From the NCBI RefSeq assembly GCF_014836775.1, contig NZ_JACSQD010000001.1, positions 726,185 through 790,184 on the forward strand: a DNA stretch of 64,000 nt. The letters are read 5' to 3'. Below are positions 1 to 7,743 of this stretch, in pieces. Under the pieces are notes generated by a model. That model searched no databases and was not told the origin of the DNA. It saw only the letters and a list, made by a program, of their open reading frames with translations. This DNA comes from Arthrobacter gallicola. Lineage in GTDB: Bacteria > Actinomycetota > Actinomycetes > Actinomycetales > Micrococcaceae. A program made the translations under genes and the position numbers. The number at the start of each line of letters is the position of its first letter. Position 1 is the stretch's first letter.

Positions 1-202
1 GGTGCTCCAAAGATGCGCTTTTAGGCTACAGGAGCCGGTGCGGGCCGGAGCACTTCCCCGCCGCGGTGCCGCCGGCTTTGCGGCCGGCCCTTCCAGCCCG
101 TCCGGCCCAGCGGCAGAATGAGTGACCGGACAGCCGGTCAGGCAGTGTCCCGTTGCAAACCGGCTGGGCCTGGACAAACCAACTAGACGAAACCGAGGAC
201 GC

Positions 203-1171
203 ATGAAGTACACACATTTGGGCCGGTCCGGCCTGCAGGTTTCCCGGCTGTGCCTGGGCACCATGAACTTCGGGCCGAAAACCTCCGAACAGGACGCCCA
301 CACGATCATGGACGCGGCCCGGGAAGCCGGAATCAATTTCTTCGACACCGCGAACGTCTACGGCTGGGAAAACAAGGGCCTGACGGAGGAAATTGTGGGC
401 CGCTGGTTCGCCAAGGGCGGTGGCCGGCGCGGCAGCACCGTTATTGCCACGAAGCTGTATGGCTCGATGGGTCCGGGCCCGAATGACACCTTCCTGTCAG
501 CGCTGAACATCCGTCAGGCCCTCGACGCCAGTCTCAAACGCCTTCAAACCGACCACATCGATCTGTACCAGTTCCATCATGTGGACCGGAACACGCCCTG
601 GGACGAGATCTGGCAGGCCATGGAAACCGCCGTCGCCCAGGGCAAGGTCATCTACAACGGCAGCAGCAACTTCGCCGGCTGGCATCTTGCCGAGGCGCAG
701 GAAAGCGCCCGCCGGCGCCGCTTCAACGGGCTGATCAGTGAGCAGTCCATCTACAACCTGCTCCAGCGGACCGTGGAACTGGAAGTCATTCCGGCCGCAC
801 AGAAGTACGGGCTGGGGCTGATCCCCTGGTCTCCGCTGCAGGGCGGACTGCTCGGCGGCATCCTAAAAGCCCAGAATGACGGCGGCAGGCGGGCCGAGGG
901 GCGGGTCCAGGATCTGCTGTCCAAGCACAGGGACCAGATCCAGGCGTATGAGGACCTGGCTGCGGAGCTGCAGATCGAACCTGGGATCCTGGCTCTCGCG
1001 TGGCTGCTGCACCAGCCTGCGGTGAGCGCTCCGATCATCGGGCCGCGGATCTCCGGTCAGCTGGACGACGCGCTCGCAGCCCTGGATGTGGAGCTCGACG
1101 ACGACACCCTGGCGAAGCTGGACACCATTTTCCCCGGGCATCGGCCGGCTCCTGAGGATTATGCCTGGTAG
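203..1171 (+). CDS. Aldo/keto reductase
   Basis: NAD(P)H-dependent oxidoreductase of the aldo/keto reductase family, cytosolic; the substrate cannot be read from sequence. It shows the N-terminal strand KYTHLGRSGLQVSRLCLGTM and a complete catalytic set: Asp48 and Tyr53 (FFDTANVYGW), Lys84 (IATKLYGS) and a His pair at about 125-126 (YQFHHVD). Length, 322 residues, is normal for a TIM-barrel AKR. I chose the ATG at 203 because the family starts at MKYTHLG and a GAGGA-type ribosome site lies just upstream; the frame stays open back to 122 but those residues are not family-like. It stands alone, before a convergent SRAP gene. The family call is firm; the specificity is unknown. Confidence 0.93.
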   Translation: MKYTHLGRSGLQVSRLCLGTMNFGPKTSEQDAHTIMDAAREAGINFFDTANVYGWENKGLTEEIVGRWFAKGGGRRGSTVIATKLYGSMGPGPNDTFLSALNIRQALDASLKRLQTDHIDLYQFHHVDRNTPWDEIWQAMETAVAQGKVIYNGSSNFAGWHLAEAQESARRRRFNGLISEQSIYNLLQRTVELEVIPAAQKYGLGLIPWSPLQGGLLGGILKAQNDGGRRAEGRVQDLLSKHRDQIQAYEDLAAELQIEPGILALAWLLHQPAVSAPIIGPRISGQLDDALAALDVELDDDTLAKLDTIFPGHRPAPEDYAW

Positions 1172-1234
1172 ACCGGGGCGGAGCCCGGCTGGTTAATTGG
1201 CTCTCGGGATGTGGCTGGCTGGCGCTGGGGTTCT

Positions 1235-1945
1235 CTATGCCTCCGGTCCAGCGGGTTCAATCAGCTGTGGACCATTGTTGCGGACCGAGTTGACCTCGGT
1301 GGAGACCACCCTGGGGGTGAGCACCGGATCGGGTATGGCTTCCAGCACGCGGGCAATGGCTTCCGCGTCCGTCAGCGCAGGATCCAGCCATTCGGCGTAC
1401 ATGTCCGGCGGCACCACCAGCGGGGTCCGGTCATGGATGTGTCCGAGTTCATCCGCCGCCTTTGTGGTGATGATCGTGACAGAAAGCAGCCACTTGTGCT
1501 CATGGTCCTCGGGCAGGTTGGGATCCGGCCAGAACTCATACAGTCCGGCGAATGCCAGCGGTTCCGGAACGGGAGGATGCAGGTAGGTCGGAACCTTGCC
1601 CTCCTCCGTCTTCTCCCACTCGTAGTACCCGTCGGCGGGTACCAGCGCCCGCCGCTTTACTGCAGCCTTGCGGAACGCTGGTTTTTCCAGAATGGTCTCC
1701 CGCCGCGCGTTAATCAGCCGGGCCCCTATCTTCGGGTCCTTGGCCCACACCGGAACGAGTCCCCATTTTGCTGTCGCCAGGCGGCGTACGGTTCCGTCCG
1801 GCCCGCGGCGCTCGGTGATAATGCGCACGTCATCGGTGGGTGCCACGTTCCAGGAGGGATCCACGTCCTCCCCCACGACTTGGTCTGCTGCAAAGGCTGA
1901 CACCAGGTCTGATGTCGCCCTGGCCATCACGTATCGTCCGCACAT
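1235..1945 (-). CDS. SOS response-associated peptidase (SRAP/HMCES family)
   Basis: SRAP proteins (E. coli YedK, human HMCES) form a thiazolidine crosslink to abasic sites in single-stranded DNA and shield them from breakage. The start is set by the invariant MCGRY, because processing must expose Cys2; in-frame sequence upstream to 2131 is not part of the gene. Family active-site residues are visible: Cys2, Asn79 (LINARRET), Glu109 (DGYYEWEK) and His171 (HIHDRTPL). Length is 236 residues, typical for bacteria. A LexA-type box lies about 70 bp upstream in the divergent spacer shared with the small gene at 2039, so damage induction is likely. Confidence 0.95.
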   Translation of the reverse strand: MCGRYVMARATSDLVSAFAADQVVGEDVDPSWNVAPTDDVRIITERRGPDGTVRRLATAKWGLVPVWAKDPKIGARLINARRETILEKPAFRKAAVKRRALVPADGYYEWEKTEEGKVPTYLHPPVPEPLAFAGLYEFWPDPNLPEDHEHKWLLSVTIITTKAADELGHIHDRTPLVVPPDMYAEWLDPALTDAEAIARVLEAIPDPVLTPRVVSTEVNSVRNNGPQLIEPAGPEA

Positions 1946-2014
1946 GGCCAACATTGTGCCCCAAAACCCGATCCGGGCACAGCAGCAAACCCACCCGCCG
2001 CCGTCGAACCCTAT

Positions 2015-2030
2015 TCGAACGTATGTTCTA
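2015..2030. promoter_or_regulatory. LexA (SOS) box between the SRAP gene and a small divergent gene
   Basis: TCGAACGTATGTTCTA matches the actinobacterial/mycobacterial SOS box, CGAAC-N4-GTTCG type, with 5+4+5 architecture. It differs at one position from the box before umuDC (3869-3884). It sits 70 bp from the SRAP start and 8 bp from the ATG at 2039, so LexA bound here would block both promoters. Confidence 0.85.
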
Positions 2031-2038
2031 CTAGGTGT

Positions 2039-2374
2039 ATGGATCAGAAGGCTGCTGGGCGGCTGGCTGCCCGTTATGCCAGGCGCGCCGAACCCATCGG
2101 GCTGACTCCCGAGGAACTTGATTTTGACCACATTCCGGTGACAACCTCCCTGCCTGCAATCCCCATCTGGGCGTGGATTCGGTTTCCGGGCTGTGCTGAG
2201 CTGGTGAAAGGTGAAACCTGCACCTGGTCTGCGAAAGCAGTTCAGGTGCTGTGGGTGGACGCAGGTATCCGCCGCTCAACCTGGGTCTGGGCATCTGCTG
2301 TTTCCCGGCGTTCTGCTGATGGCGGGCGGAGCGCCCTGGGAGACCGGACTTCTGCGCGGAAGAGTAAAAATTAA
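2039..2374 (+). CDS. Small uncharacterised protein, probably SOS-regulated
   Basis: 111 residues with no function I can name. The middle has a regular, conserved-looking pattern of aromatic strands: PIWAWIRFPGCAELV, then WSAKAVQVLWVD, then TWVWASAVSRR. This suggests a compact beta-rich fold and not a random frame. The C-terminus is basic and low-complexity (RTSARKSKN). The ATG lies only 8 bp after a LexA box, and no proper Shine-Dalgarno is visible (only AGG next to the ATG), so the transcript may be leaderless or the start slightly different. Position and operator suggest a damage-response role alongside the divergent SRAP gene; that part is inference. Confidence 0.62.
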   Translation: MDQKAAGRLAARYARRAEPIGLTPEELDFDHIPVTTSLPAIPIWAWIRFPGCAELVKGETCTWSAKAVQVLWVDAGIRRSTWVWASAVSRRSADGGRSALGDRTSARKSKN

Positions 2375-2681
2375 GGGGATAGATATCTCCGGTTCCCAGA
2401 AAGGTTCAGCGCTCGTGTCCGCACCGTGCACCTGCATCCAATCGGCCGATCCTCTGTCCGGCCGGATCGGCGTTACGGTCTATGATCCCTTCTGCTGCCA
2501 GCGCATGCACCGCGTCAGCGGCTCCACTCTCCGCGAATCCAGCTACGACCTGGAAATATGACCCGTGGATAAATCACGGCGTACTAAGACCCCGGTGACC
2601 CCGAGCGGTTAGCGCTCCGCCGGGGGAGCCTCAGCGGGCCGGCGATGAGAGTGCGTCAGTCACGCGCCACGCGTCAGGGGT
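2375..2681. other. Non-coding stretch with a hairpin downstream of the VOC gene
   Basis: No convincing gene. Near the right end, CCCCGG (2590-2595) can pair with CCGGGG (2620-2625), with an inner GAGCG/CGCTC stem; it lies just after the stop of the minus-strand VOC gene and may terminate it, although no T-run follows. A short minus-strand frame without a start codon crosses about 2390-2575 and is probably chance or a remnant. Confidence 0.4.
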
Positions 2682-3074
2682 TCATGAGGGGTTCATGGCG
2701 GTGATCTGCAGGAGGTTGCCGCAGGTATCAGAGAAGACAGCCGTGGTTACCGGACCCATCTGGGCGGGCGGCTGGGTAAATTCCACGCCCAGTCCCGTCA
2801 GCCGGTCATATTCGGCTTGGACGTCCTCCACGGCGAAAGAGTTGAAGGGAATGCCGTCACGGACCAGCGCTTCCTTGAACGGTGCCACGGCCGGGTGTCC
2901 GCTCGGCTCCAGCAGCAGTTCGACGCCGCCCTGCTCCCCCGGATTGCCGACCGTCAGCCAGCGGGCAGCTCCGGCGGGTTCGTCTGTGCGTTTTTCGAAG
3001 CCAAGTATCCGGGTGTAAAAGTCCAGTGCCTTGGCCTGGTCATCCACGAAGATGCTGGTGAGGGTGATTCTCAT
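2682..3074 (-). CDS. VOC family (glyoxalase-like) protein
   Basis: Small metalloenzyme or binding protein of the vicinal oxygen chelate superfamily; the substrate cannot be assigned. Two beta-alpha-beta-beta-beta halves are visible: MRITLTSIFVDDQAKALDFY with LGFEKRTDE, then GIPFNSFAVEDVQAEYDRL ending in FSDTCGNLLQITAMN. Length, 130 residues, is that of a single-domain VOC protein. The start has a good AAGGGAAG ribosome site. It is the only full gene in a short accessory patch; three 24-bp direct repeats lie 60-130 bp upstream of its start. Confidence 0.88.
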   Translation of the reverse strand: MRITLTSIFVDDQAKALDFYTRILGFEKRTDEPAGAARWLTVGNPGEQGGVELLLEPSGHPAVAPFKEALVRDGIPFNSFAVEDVQAEYDRLTGLGVEFTQPPAQMGPVTTAVFSDTCGNLLQITAMNPS

Positions 3075-3133
3075 GACTGTTCCCTTCCCTTGTCCGGGTC
3101 TGCGCGGATGACCGGATGCTGCTGCCTTTAGCC

Positions 3134-3205
3134 GCCGTCAGGACTCTACATGTGACGGCCGTCAGGACTGTACAGGTAACGACCGTCAGGACTGTACGTG
3201 GTTGC
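3134..3205. repeat. Three tandem 24-bp direct repeats
   Basis: Copies begin at 3134, 3158 and 3182 and share CCGTCAGGACTNTACANGT. The last copy overlaps the 3' end of the small minus-strand gene at 3186-3335, supplying its final codons and TGA. Position upstream of the VOC gene allows an operator role, but simple duplication of a gene end is equally possible. Confidence 0.8.
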
Positions 3206-3335
3206 GCCGATTGCGGTGCTCCAGAAGCAGCCTGGCTCCGTTGAGGATCAGCGTTTCCACGGGCACACCCTGCTCCGTGGCCAATTCTTCCAGTTCCCGC
3301 CCAAGTTTCGGCGGAATGTACACCTCGACATTCAT
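3186..3335 (-). CDS. 49-residue ribbon-helix-helix-like protein
   Basis: Very short gene read directly from the minus strand. It begins MNVEVYIPPKLGRELEELA and continues VPVETLILNGARLLLEHRNR: a beta strand followed by two helices, as in ribbon-helix-helix antitoxins and repressors. Its ATG overlaps the TGA of the upstream kinase remnant in an ATGA junction, so the two were translated together. The end overlaps a 24-bp direct repeat. No toxin gene is adjacent. Function as a DNA-binding protein is inferred from the pattern only. Confidence 0.6.
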   Translation of the reverse strand: MNVEVYIPPKLGRELEELATEQGVPVETLILNGARLLLEHRNRRNHVQS

Positions 3336-3838
3336 GGGTTAAACGGTACCTGCTGCCCGCCCGGCGGCTGGACGATCCACCCAGACCGGAGGATGGACGG
3401 CGCCGCGTCGTCATTGTTGTCGACTGCCGCCGTTGCGCGGAAGAACGGCGCACACTTTGCCAGATACAGCAGCTGCCCCTGCAGGTACCTTTGGTTTGCC
3501 GCGGCCTCCGGTAGCGGATCGCTCCCATCCCGCTCCGCCATCCGCTGAAAGGAGGTGGTGAAGGACACCTGGAGGAACACGGACGCATCCCAAATCTGCA
3601 CCAGCTCCGGACGGTGTAGAAAGATGCCGTCAATCAGGATGACCGATGGCACGGAAATGGCCAGCTCGGGACCGCCGAGGAGGGCATCCGTGCCTGCCGA
3701 GCTCCTCCGGCCACGGAAGTCCTCCTGCAAGCTGCCGGAAAATGTTCCCTGAGGTTGCTGCCGGTTCCATAGCCGGTTCCATAGCCGGTTCCATAGCCGG
3801 TTCCATAGCCGGCACCCTAGCCGTTCCCTTCCAGCCAC
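3332..3838 (-). pseudogene. Uridine kinase-like P-loop protein, C-terminal remnant
   Basis: From about residue 62 (3655 downward) the product resembles the C-terminal half of actinobacterial uridine-kinase-like proteins: PSVILIDGIFLHRPELVQIW, then RYLQGQLLYLAKCAP and AVDNNDDAAPSIL. The N-terminal half is missing: there is no Walker A (GxxGxGKS). In its place are a LWNR repeat made by a 12-bp tandem repeat and unrelated sequence. A kinase cannot work without the P-loop, so I call it a decayed or truncated gene. The last codon overlaps the start of the ribbon-helix-helix gene (ATGA). Confidence 0.7.
3761..3820. repeat. 12-bp tandem repeat (four perfect copies plus one degenerate)
   Basis: CCGGTTCCATAG is repeated head to tail at 3761, 3773, 3785 and 3797, followed by the variant CCGGCACCCTAG. 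Because 12 is a multiple of three, the open frame across it on the minus strand stays open and reads LWNR four times. It is probably prone to slippage and copy-number change. Confidence 0.9.
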
Positions 3839-3868
3839 GGCCAGCGTCCAGTGCTAACCTTGGAGGAA

Positions 3869-3884
3869 TCGAAAGTATGTTCTA
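3869..3884. promoter_or_regulatory. LexA (SOS) box of the umuDC operon
   Basis: TCGAAAGTATGTTCTA, one base different from the box at 2015. It ends at the strong ribosome site AAGGAGG (3884-3890), seven bases before the umuD ATG. LexA would block the transcription start or early elongation. Confidence 0.87.
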
Positions 3885-3897
3885 AGGAGGTCTGCGG

Positions 3898-4320
3898 ATG
3901 CCTGTGTTTTCGGGCAATACTCCCGGGACATCGTCCCGGTCCCAGGCCATGTCCGACGGCGACGCCGCCTCCGGTTTCCCCAGCCCGTCGCGCGATTATT
4001 TCGACGGCCGGATCGACCTCAACCGGCACCTGATTCGAGATATCACCTCGACGTACGTAGTCCGGGTCGCCGGAGAATCCATGACCGGCACCGGGATCAG
4101 CGACGGCGACGAGCTGATCGTTGACCGTTCGCTCACTCCGCGGGACGGATCCGTCGTCGTCGCCGTCCTCAACGGTGAACTGATTGTCCGCCGGCTTCGG
4201 CTGACCGGCCGGGGCATTGTTCTGGCCGCGGAGAATCCTGATTATGAGGACATTTCCGTCTCCGATCCGGCGGAATTGTCTGTCTGGGGCGTCGTCACCC
4301 GGTGTCTGCACCATGTCTGA
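3898..4320 (+). CDS. umuD: UmuD-like S24 peptidase with Arg at the catalytic Lys position
   Basis: SOS mutagenesis subunit; RecA filaments normally trigger self-cleavage of UmuD to UmuD', which joins UmuC as a translesion polymerase. It aligns end to end with E. coli Umu[19 protein letters not shown] around the cleavage site, then [19 protein letters not shown] with the nucleophile Ser61. At the general-base position the family has Lys (FTVKKL in E. coli), but here the codons read [10 protein letters not shown], giving Arg98. The Cys-Gly cleavage pair of E. coli is Ser-Gly here. AAGGAGG precedes the ATG and a LexA box lies 14 bp upstream. The umuC frame overlaps its end. Confidence 0.93.
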   Translation: MPVFSGNTPGTSSRSQAMSDGDAASGFPSPSRDYFDGRIDLNRHLIRDITSTYVVRVAGESMTGTGISDGDELIVDRSLTPRDGSVVVAVLNGELIVRRLRLTGRGIVLAAENPDYEDISVSDPAELSVWGVVTRCLHHV

Positions 4321-5738
4321 AAACCGCCTCCATGCGTAGCACCGAAGAACCCGTCCCCGTTGCGGGTTCACCGGCTGAGGCCGCCGCGGCGGGAGATACC
4401 AGCAAAAGCGCAGGTTTCTGCACTGGTACCGGGGCCGCTCGGCCGGGACCGCTTCAGCAGCTGCACCGGATTGCGCTGGTGGACGTCAATAGTTTCTATG
4501 TCTCCTGCGAGCGCGCGTTCGATCCGGCGCTCGCAGGAATTCCGGTAGTGGTCCTCTCCAACAATGACGGCTGTGTGGTCGCCCGCTCCGATGAGGCCAA
4601 GGCACTGGGCATCAAGACCGGCGAACCGTGGTTCAAACTCGCAGACGCCGCTCCGCACCTTGGCCTGGTCCAGCGTTCCAGCAACTACGAGCTCTACGGC
4701 GACCTGAGCTCACGGGTCATGGAACTTCTGGGCCGGTACGCGCTCTGGCAGGAGGTTTACTCCATCGACGAGTCCTTTCTGGGCCTGGCGGGTACGGCAG
4801 AGGAACTGGACACACAGGGCGCGGACATCCGTGCCGCCGTCGCCCGTCACACCGGCCTGCCGGTCTGCGTGGGCATCGGAACCACTAAAACCCTTGCGAA
4901 GTTTGCCAACCGGATCGCCAAGCAGAACAAACATCTGGGCGGAGTGTGCAGCCTGGACACCATGGATCCGGAGGTGGTGGAGACCATCATGTCCCGTGTT
5001 CCGGTGACCGGGCTTTGGGGTGTGGGCGCCAAACTGGGCAAGCGTCTGGGTGCGTTGGGCATCCGCAGTGTCGCGGATCTCAAGGCGGCCGATCCGGCTC
5101 TGATCCGCAGCCGCTTCTCCGTCACACTGCAACGTACAGTCCTTGAACTCAACGGCACCTCCTGTCTGCCGCTCGAGGAAGAACGCGCCGACCGGCAGCA
5201 GCTGATCTTCTCCCGCAGCTTTTCGGTTCCGGTGACGACGGCGGCTGAGATGCGGCAGGTGATGAGTATCTATGCCCAGCAGGCTGCGGCCCGGCTGGAA
5301 CGCGAGGGGCAGCAGGCGCGGGTGCTGACCGCCTATGCCGGCACTTCGCACTTCAGCCAGAAGGCGGCGTCGTTCCCGTCCGTGACGGTGCGGCTGCAGA
5401 GCCCAACGTCTGATCCCGTGGTGCTGACCCGGGCGGCTGTCGGCGCGCTGGAGGACTCCATTCTGGAAGGCGTTCCGTATACGAAGGCAGGAGTGATGCT
5501 CAGCGGCCTGTCCGATGCCGGAGCGCAGCCGGTGTTTGACGAATTTGTCTCCGCCCACGAGCACCGGCATATCGGTGAACTCCTGGGGAAGGTTGCGGAT
5601 AAGTACGGTGCTGCCAGCATCGGCCTGGGTCTGGCGGGCCTCTCCAGCACGAAACCGGACTGGACCATGTCCCGGAAGTTCTTCTCACCGCGCTACACCA
5701 CCGATTGGGATGAGCTGCCTGTCGTCAGGGCCCGCTGA
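4302..5738 (+). CDS. umuC: Y-family DNA polymerase UmuC (Pol V catalytic subunit)
   Basis: Error-prone translesion polymerase working with UmuD' and RecA. Catalytic acids are in place: Asp61 in [18 protein letters not shown], and Asp156-Glu157 in YSIDESF. A helix-hairpin-helix-like segment ([18 protein letters not shown]) and the UmuC C-terminal tail [14 protein letters not shown] are also present. The start is uncertain: GTG 4302, inside umuD, gives 478 residues, while ATG 4332 follows the umuD stop. Both leave a variable extension of 45-55 residues before the conserved core. Translational coupling to umuD and SOS control through the box at 3869 are likely. Confidence 0.95.
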   Translation: MSAPCLKTASMRSTEEPVPVAGSPAEAAAAGDTSKSAGFCTGTGAARPGPLQQLHRIALVDVNSFYVSCERAFDPALAGIPVVVLSNNDGCVVARSDEAKALGIKTGEPWFKLADAAPHLGLVQRSSNYELYGDLSSRVMELLGRYALWQEVYSIDESFLGLAGTAEELDTQGADIRAAVARHTGLPVCVGIGTTKTLAKFANRIAKQNKHLGGVCSLDTMDPEVVETIMSRVPVTGLWGVGAKLGKRLGALGIRSVADLKAADPALIRSRFSVTLQRTVLELNGTSCLPLEEERADRQQLIFSRSFSVPVTTAAEMRQVMSIYAQQAAARLEREGQQARVLTAYAGTSHFSQKAASFPSVTVRLQSPTSDPVVLTRAAVGALEDSILEGVPYTKAGVMLSGLSDAGAQPVFDEFVSAHEHRHIGELLGKVADKYGAASIGLGLAGLSSTKPDWTMSRKFFSPRYTTDWDELPVVRAR

Positions 5739-5798
5739 GCCGGGTTTGCCCGGCTACCGGAGCCGCTTCACCTGGCGTCTCACTTACCCGGCTTCTCA

Positions 5799-7385
5799 TC
5801 ATTCGCTGAAATCGGGCCGGGTCAAGGCCAGTTCCTCGACGTCGAGCCGTGCTTCGAGAAGGCGCAGCACTCTGTCGTCGATGGTTCGTTCGTCGCGCAG
5901 GCGGACTATCACGGCCCGTTTACGTGCCAGCAGTGCCAGCCGCAGAGCCTGGTCCTGTGCCCTCCGCTGCAGGAGCGGTTTTTCGTCACCGGTACCGGAA
6001 TCGGCGCGCAGCACCCGCAGGTGGTGCCGGTATTCGCGGACGAGGCGGTGCTCTACTTCCGGGTCTGTCCCGAGCTGCGCGGCGAGCCGGGGAATAGCGA
6101 GCAGGCCATCCTCTGTAGCCCGGACTTCGGCGAGCCGGCGTTCTTCTTCCATTGTGGTGTCGTGCGGAAGTCTGGCCCATTTGGCCACGAGGGGAAGGAG
6201 CGGGCCCTGCACTGTGAGTGTCACGACGATGACTCCCGCGGTGACGAAGATGATCAGCCCGCGGTTCGGGAAGGGGGTTCCTGCTGCGGTGAGGAGAGGA
6301 ACACCAAGCGCGGCTGCCAGCGACACGGCTCCGCGGAACCCTGCCATGCCGCTGACGACTCTGGCACGGTTGCTTTCCTGCCGCACTCCTGCGGTTTGGC
6401 GGCGGGCCAGCAGGCGGAGCAGGTATTCGGATCCGAACAGGTAGGCGAAGCGAACCGCAATCAGTACTGCTGACACAACGGCCACTGCCAGCAGTCCCAG
6501 CGCTATCTGTCCACCGTTGAGGATTCGTACCACCGCATGCAGTTCGATTCCGATCAGTGCGAAGAGAGCAGCGTTGATCATGAAGGTGGAGAAGGACCAG
6601 AATGCCTGTGCTCGGCGGCGGGCAAGTGCTGACGTGATCCGGGGCCCTGCCTGGCTCATGATCAATCCGACGACGACGACGGCCAGTACACCTGATCCTC
6701 CGAATTCCTCGGCCAGCAGGAAGGCGGAAAAGGGTGTGAGAAAGGTGATCACGTTGCTGAGGAGAGGGTCTGTGACCCGCTTTCGCACCCAGATTCCGAT
6801 CCAGGCCACGAGGAATCCGGCTGCCGCTCCTCCCACATAGGCCAGGACCAGCAGACCTGAAACAGACTGTGGAGTGTAGTCGCCGTCTCCCGCTACGATT
6901 CCCACGGCGACCGCGTAAATCACGAGTGCGGTTCCGTCGTTTACCAGGCTTTCGGCCCGCAGCAGGGTGATGCTGCGGTGTGGCAGCATTTTCGCCAGGG
7001 CTGAGACTGCTGTGGCGTCGGTGGGTGCGACGGCGGCTCCCAGTACCCAGGCAGGTCCCCAGGGCACGCCCAGGGCATGGGCTGCCGCTGCCACGCCTGC
7101 TGCGGTGGCGACCACGAGTCCGGTACTCATAAGGATGATGCCCAGTTGGTTGCTGCGGATTTCCCGTAGTGATGTGGTCAGGCATTCCCAGTAGAGCAGT
7201 GCCGGAAGGAAGATCAGCAGCACAATTTCCGAAGGCAGCTCTACCTCTCTGAATGCTGGTACAAACCCCAGCATGACGCCCCAGCCGAGCAGTAGAAGCG
7301 GGGCTCCGATGCGCAGGTGAGGTGCTGCCAGGAAGCAGACCAGGATGGCCACTCCGAGGGCTACAACAAGTTCCAGACCCAGCAC
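5799..7385 (-). CDS. Na+/H+ antiporter, CPA1 family
   Basis: Inner-membrane cation/proton antiporter for pH and sodium homeostasis. The first 420 residues are a succession of hydrophobic segments (MLGLELVVALGVAILVCFL onward), with the CPA1 signatures APTDATAVSALAKM and ESLVNDGTALVIY, whose Asp residues carry ion exchange. A hydrophilic C-terminal tail of about 110 residues follows, rich in Arg and Glu, as in NhaP-type exchangers. Length is 528 residues. It converges on umuC; a weak GC hairpin (5738-5755) separates them. The region upstream of its start is a GC repeat. Confidence 0.92.
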   Translation of the reverse strand: MLGLELVVALGVAILVCFLAAPHLRIGAPLLLLGWGVMLGFVPAFREVELPSEIVLLIFLPALLYWECLTTSLREIRSNQLGIILMSTGLVVATAAGVAAAAHALGVPWGPAWVLGAAVAPTDATAVSALAKMLPHRSITLLRAESLVNDGTALVIYAVAVGIVAGDGDYTPQSVSGLLVLAYVGGAAAGFLVAWIGIWVRKRVTDPLLSNVITFLTPFSAFLLAEEFGGSGVLAVVVVGLIMSQAGPRITSALARRRAQAFWSFSTFMINAALFALIGIELHAVVRILNGGQIALGLLAVAVVSAVLIAVRFAYLFGSEYLLRLLARRQTAGVRQESNRARVVSGMAGFRGAVSLAAALGVPLLTAAGTPFPNRGLIIFVTAGVIVVTLTVQGPLLPLVAKWARLPHDTTMEEERRLAEVRATEDGLLAIPRLAAQLGTDPEVEHRLVREYRHHLRVLRADSGTGDEKPLLQRRAQDQALRLALLARKRAVIVRLRDERTIDDRVLRLLEARLDVEELALTRPDFSE

Positions 7386-7743
7386 GGGCTACCTCCTGCT
7401 GTTCGTCCCAGAGGTCGGACGCTATTTCAGTCTGGCAACCGTGTCCGTCTGAGTCGAGGGCTGGTGCGGGTTGGGTGAGGTGTCGGGCTGTGGGTAGCCG
7501 GCAGGCGCGGGGCCCGGGCGCGTAGCGTGGGGCCGGGCGGCGGCAGCGGCGCAAGCCTGGTCGGGCGGGTAGCGTGGGGCCGGCGGCGGCAGCGGCGCAA
7601 GCCTGGTTGGGCGGGTAGCGTGGGGCCGGGCGGGGCCCGGCGGGTAACGCACCGCGCGGGGCTGGGCTGTGGGTAGCGCGGGGCTGGGCATACGCGTAGT
7701 CGTCTCCCGGTCGTCCCGGTATGCGCCGTGCGCGGTCCCAGGT
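7386..7743. other. Non-coding, GC-repeat-rich spacer
   Basis: 358 bp between the antiporter start and the GNAT stop. It contains about 2.5 copies of a 46-47 bp direct repeat (given separately) and more GTAGCG(T/C)GGGGC variants to about 7685. A Pro/Ala-rich frame crosses it on the minus strand but is only a translation of the repeat. The antiporter promoter should lie near 7390-7450. Confidence 0.6.
7522..7640. repeat. Imperfect 46-47 bp tandem repeat
   Basis: Units start at 7522, 7569 and 7615 with GTAGCGTGGGGCCGGGCGGC and continue with CAGCGGCGCAAGCCTGGT; the third unit breaks down after about 25 bp. Pure GC-rich minisatellite with no coding or spacer structure. Confidence 0.85.

Noticed and set aside
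2388..2575. Minus-strand frame without start codon reading AVHALAAEGIIDRNAD
   Set aside because: Faintly like an SLH-type repeat, but short, no ATG, no ribosome site; probably chance.
3134..3205. Possible CRISPR array
   Set aside because: The repeats are contiguous with no unique spacers; the same holds for the tracts at 7.5, 10.5 and 56.1 kb. No cas genes.
5738..5755. Small AGCCGGG/CCCGGCT hairpin between umuC and the antiporter
   Set aside because: Only 7 bp and no T-run; too weak to list as a terminator.
5986..7554. 522-codon frame on the same strand as the antiporter, shifted by one base
   Set aside because: Out-of-frame shadow, Arg/Pro/Ser-rich, of a clear CPA1 antiporter.
7422..7691. 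Pro/Ala-rich 89-codon frame
   Set aside because: Simply the translation of the 46-47 bp GC repeat.
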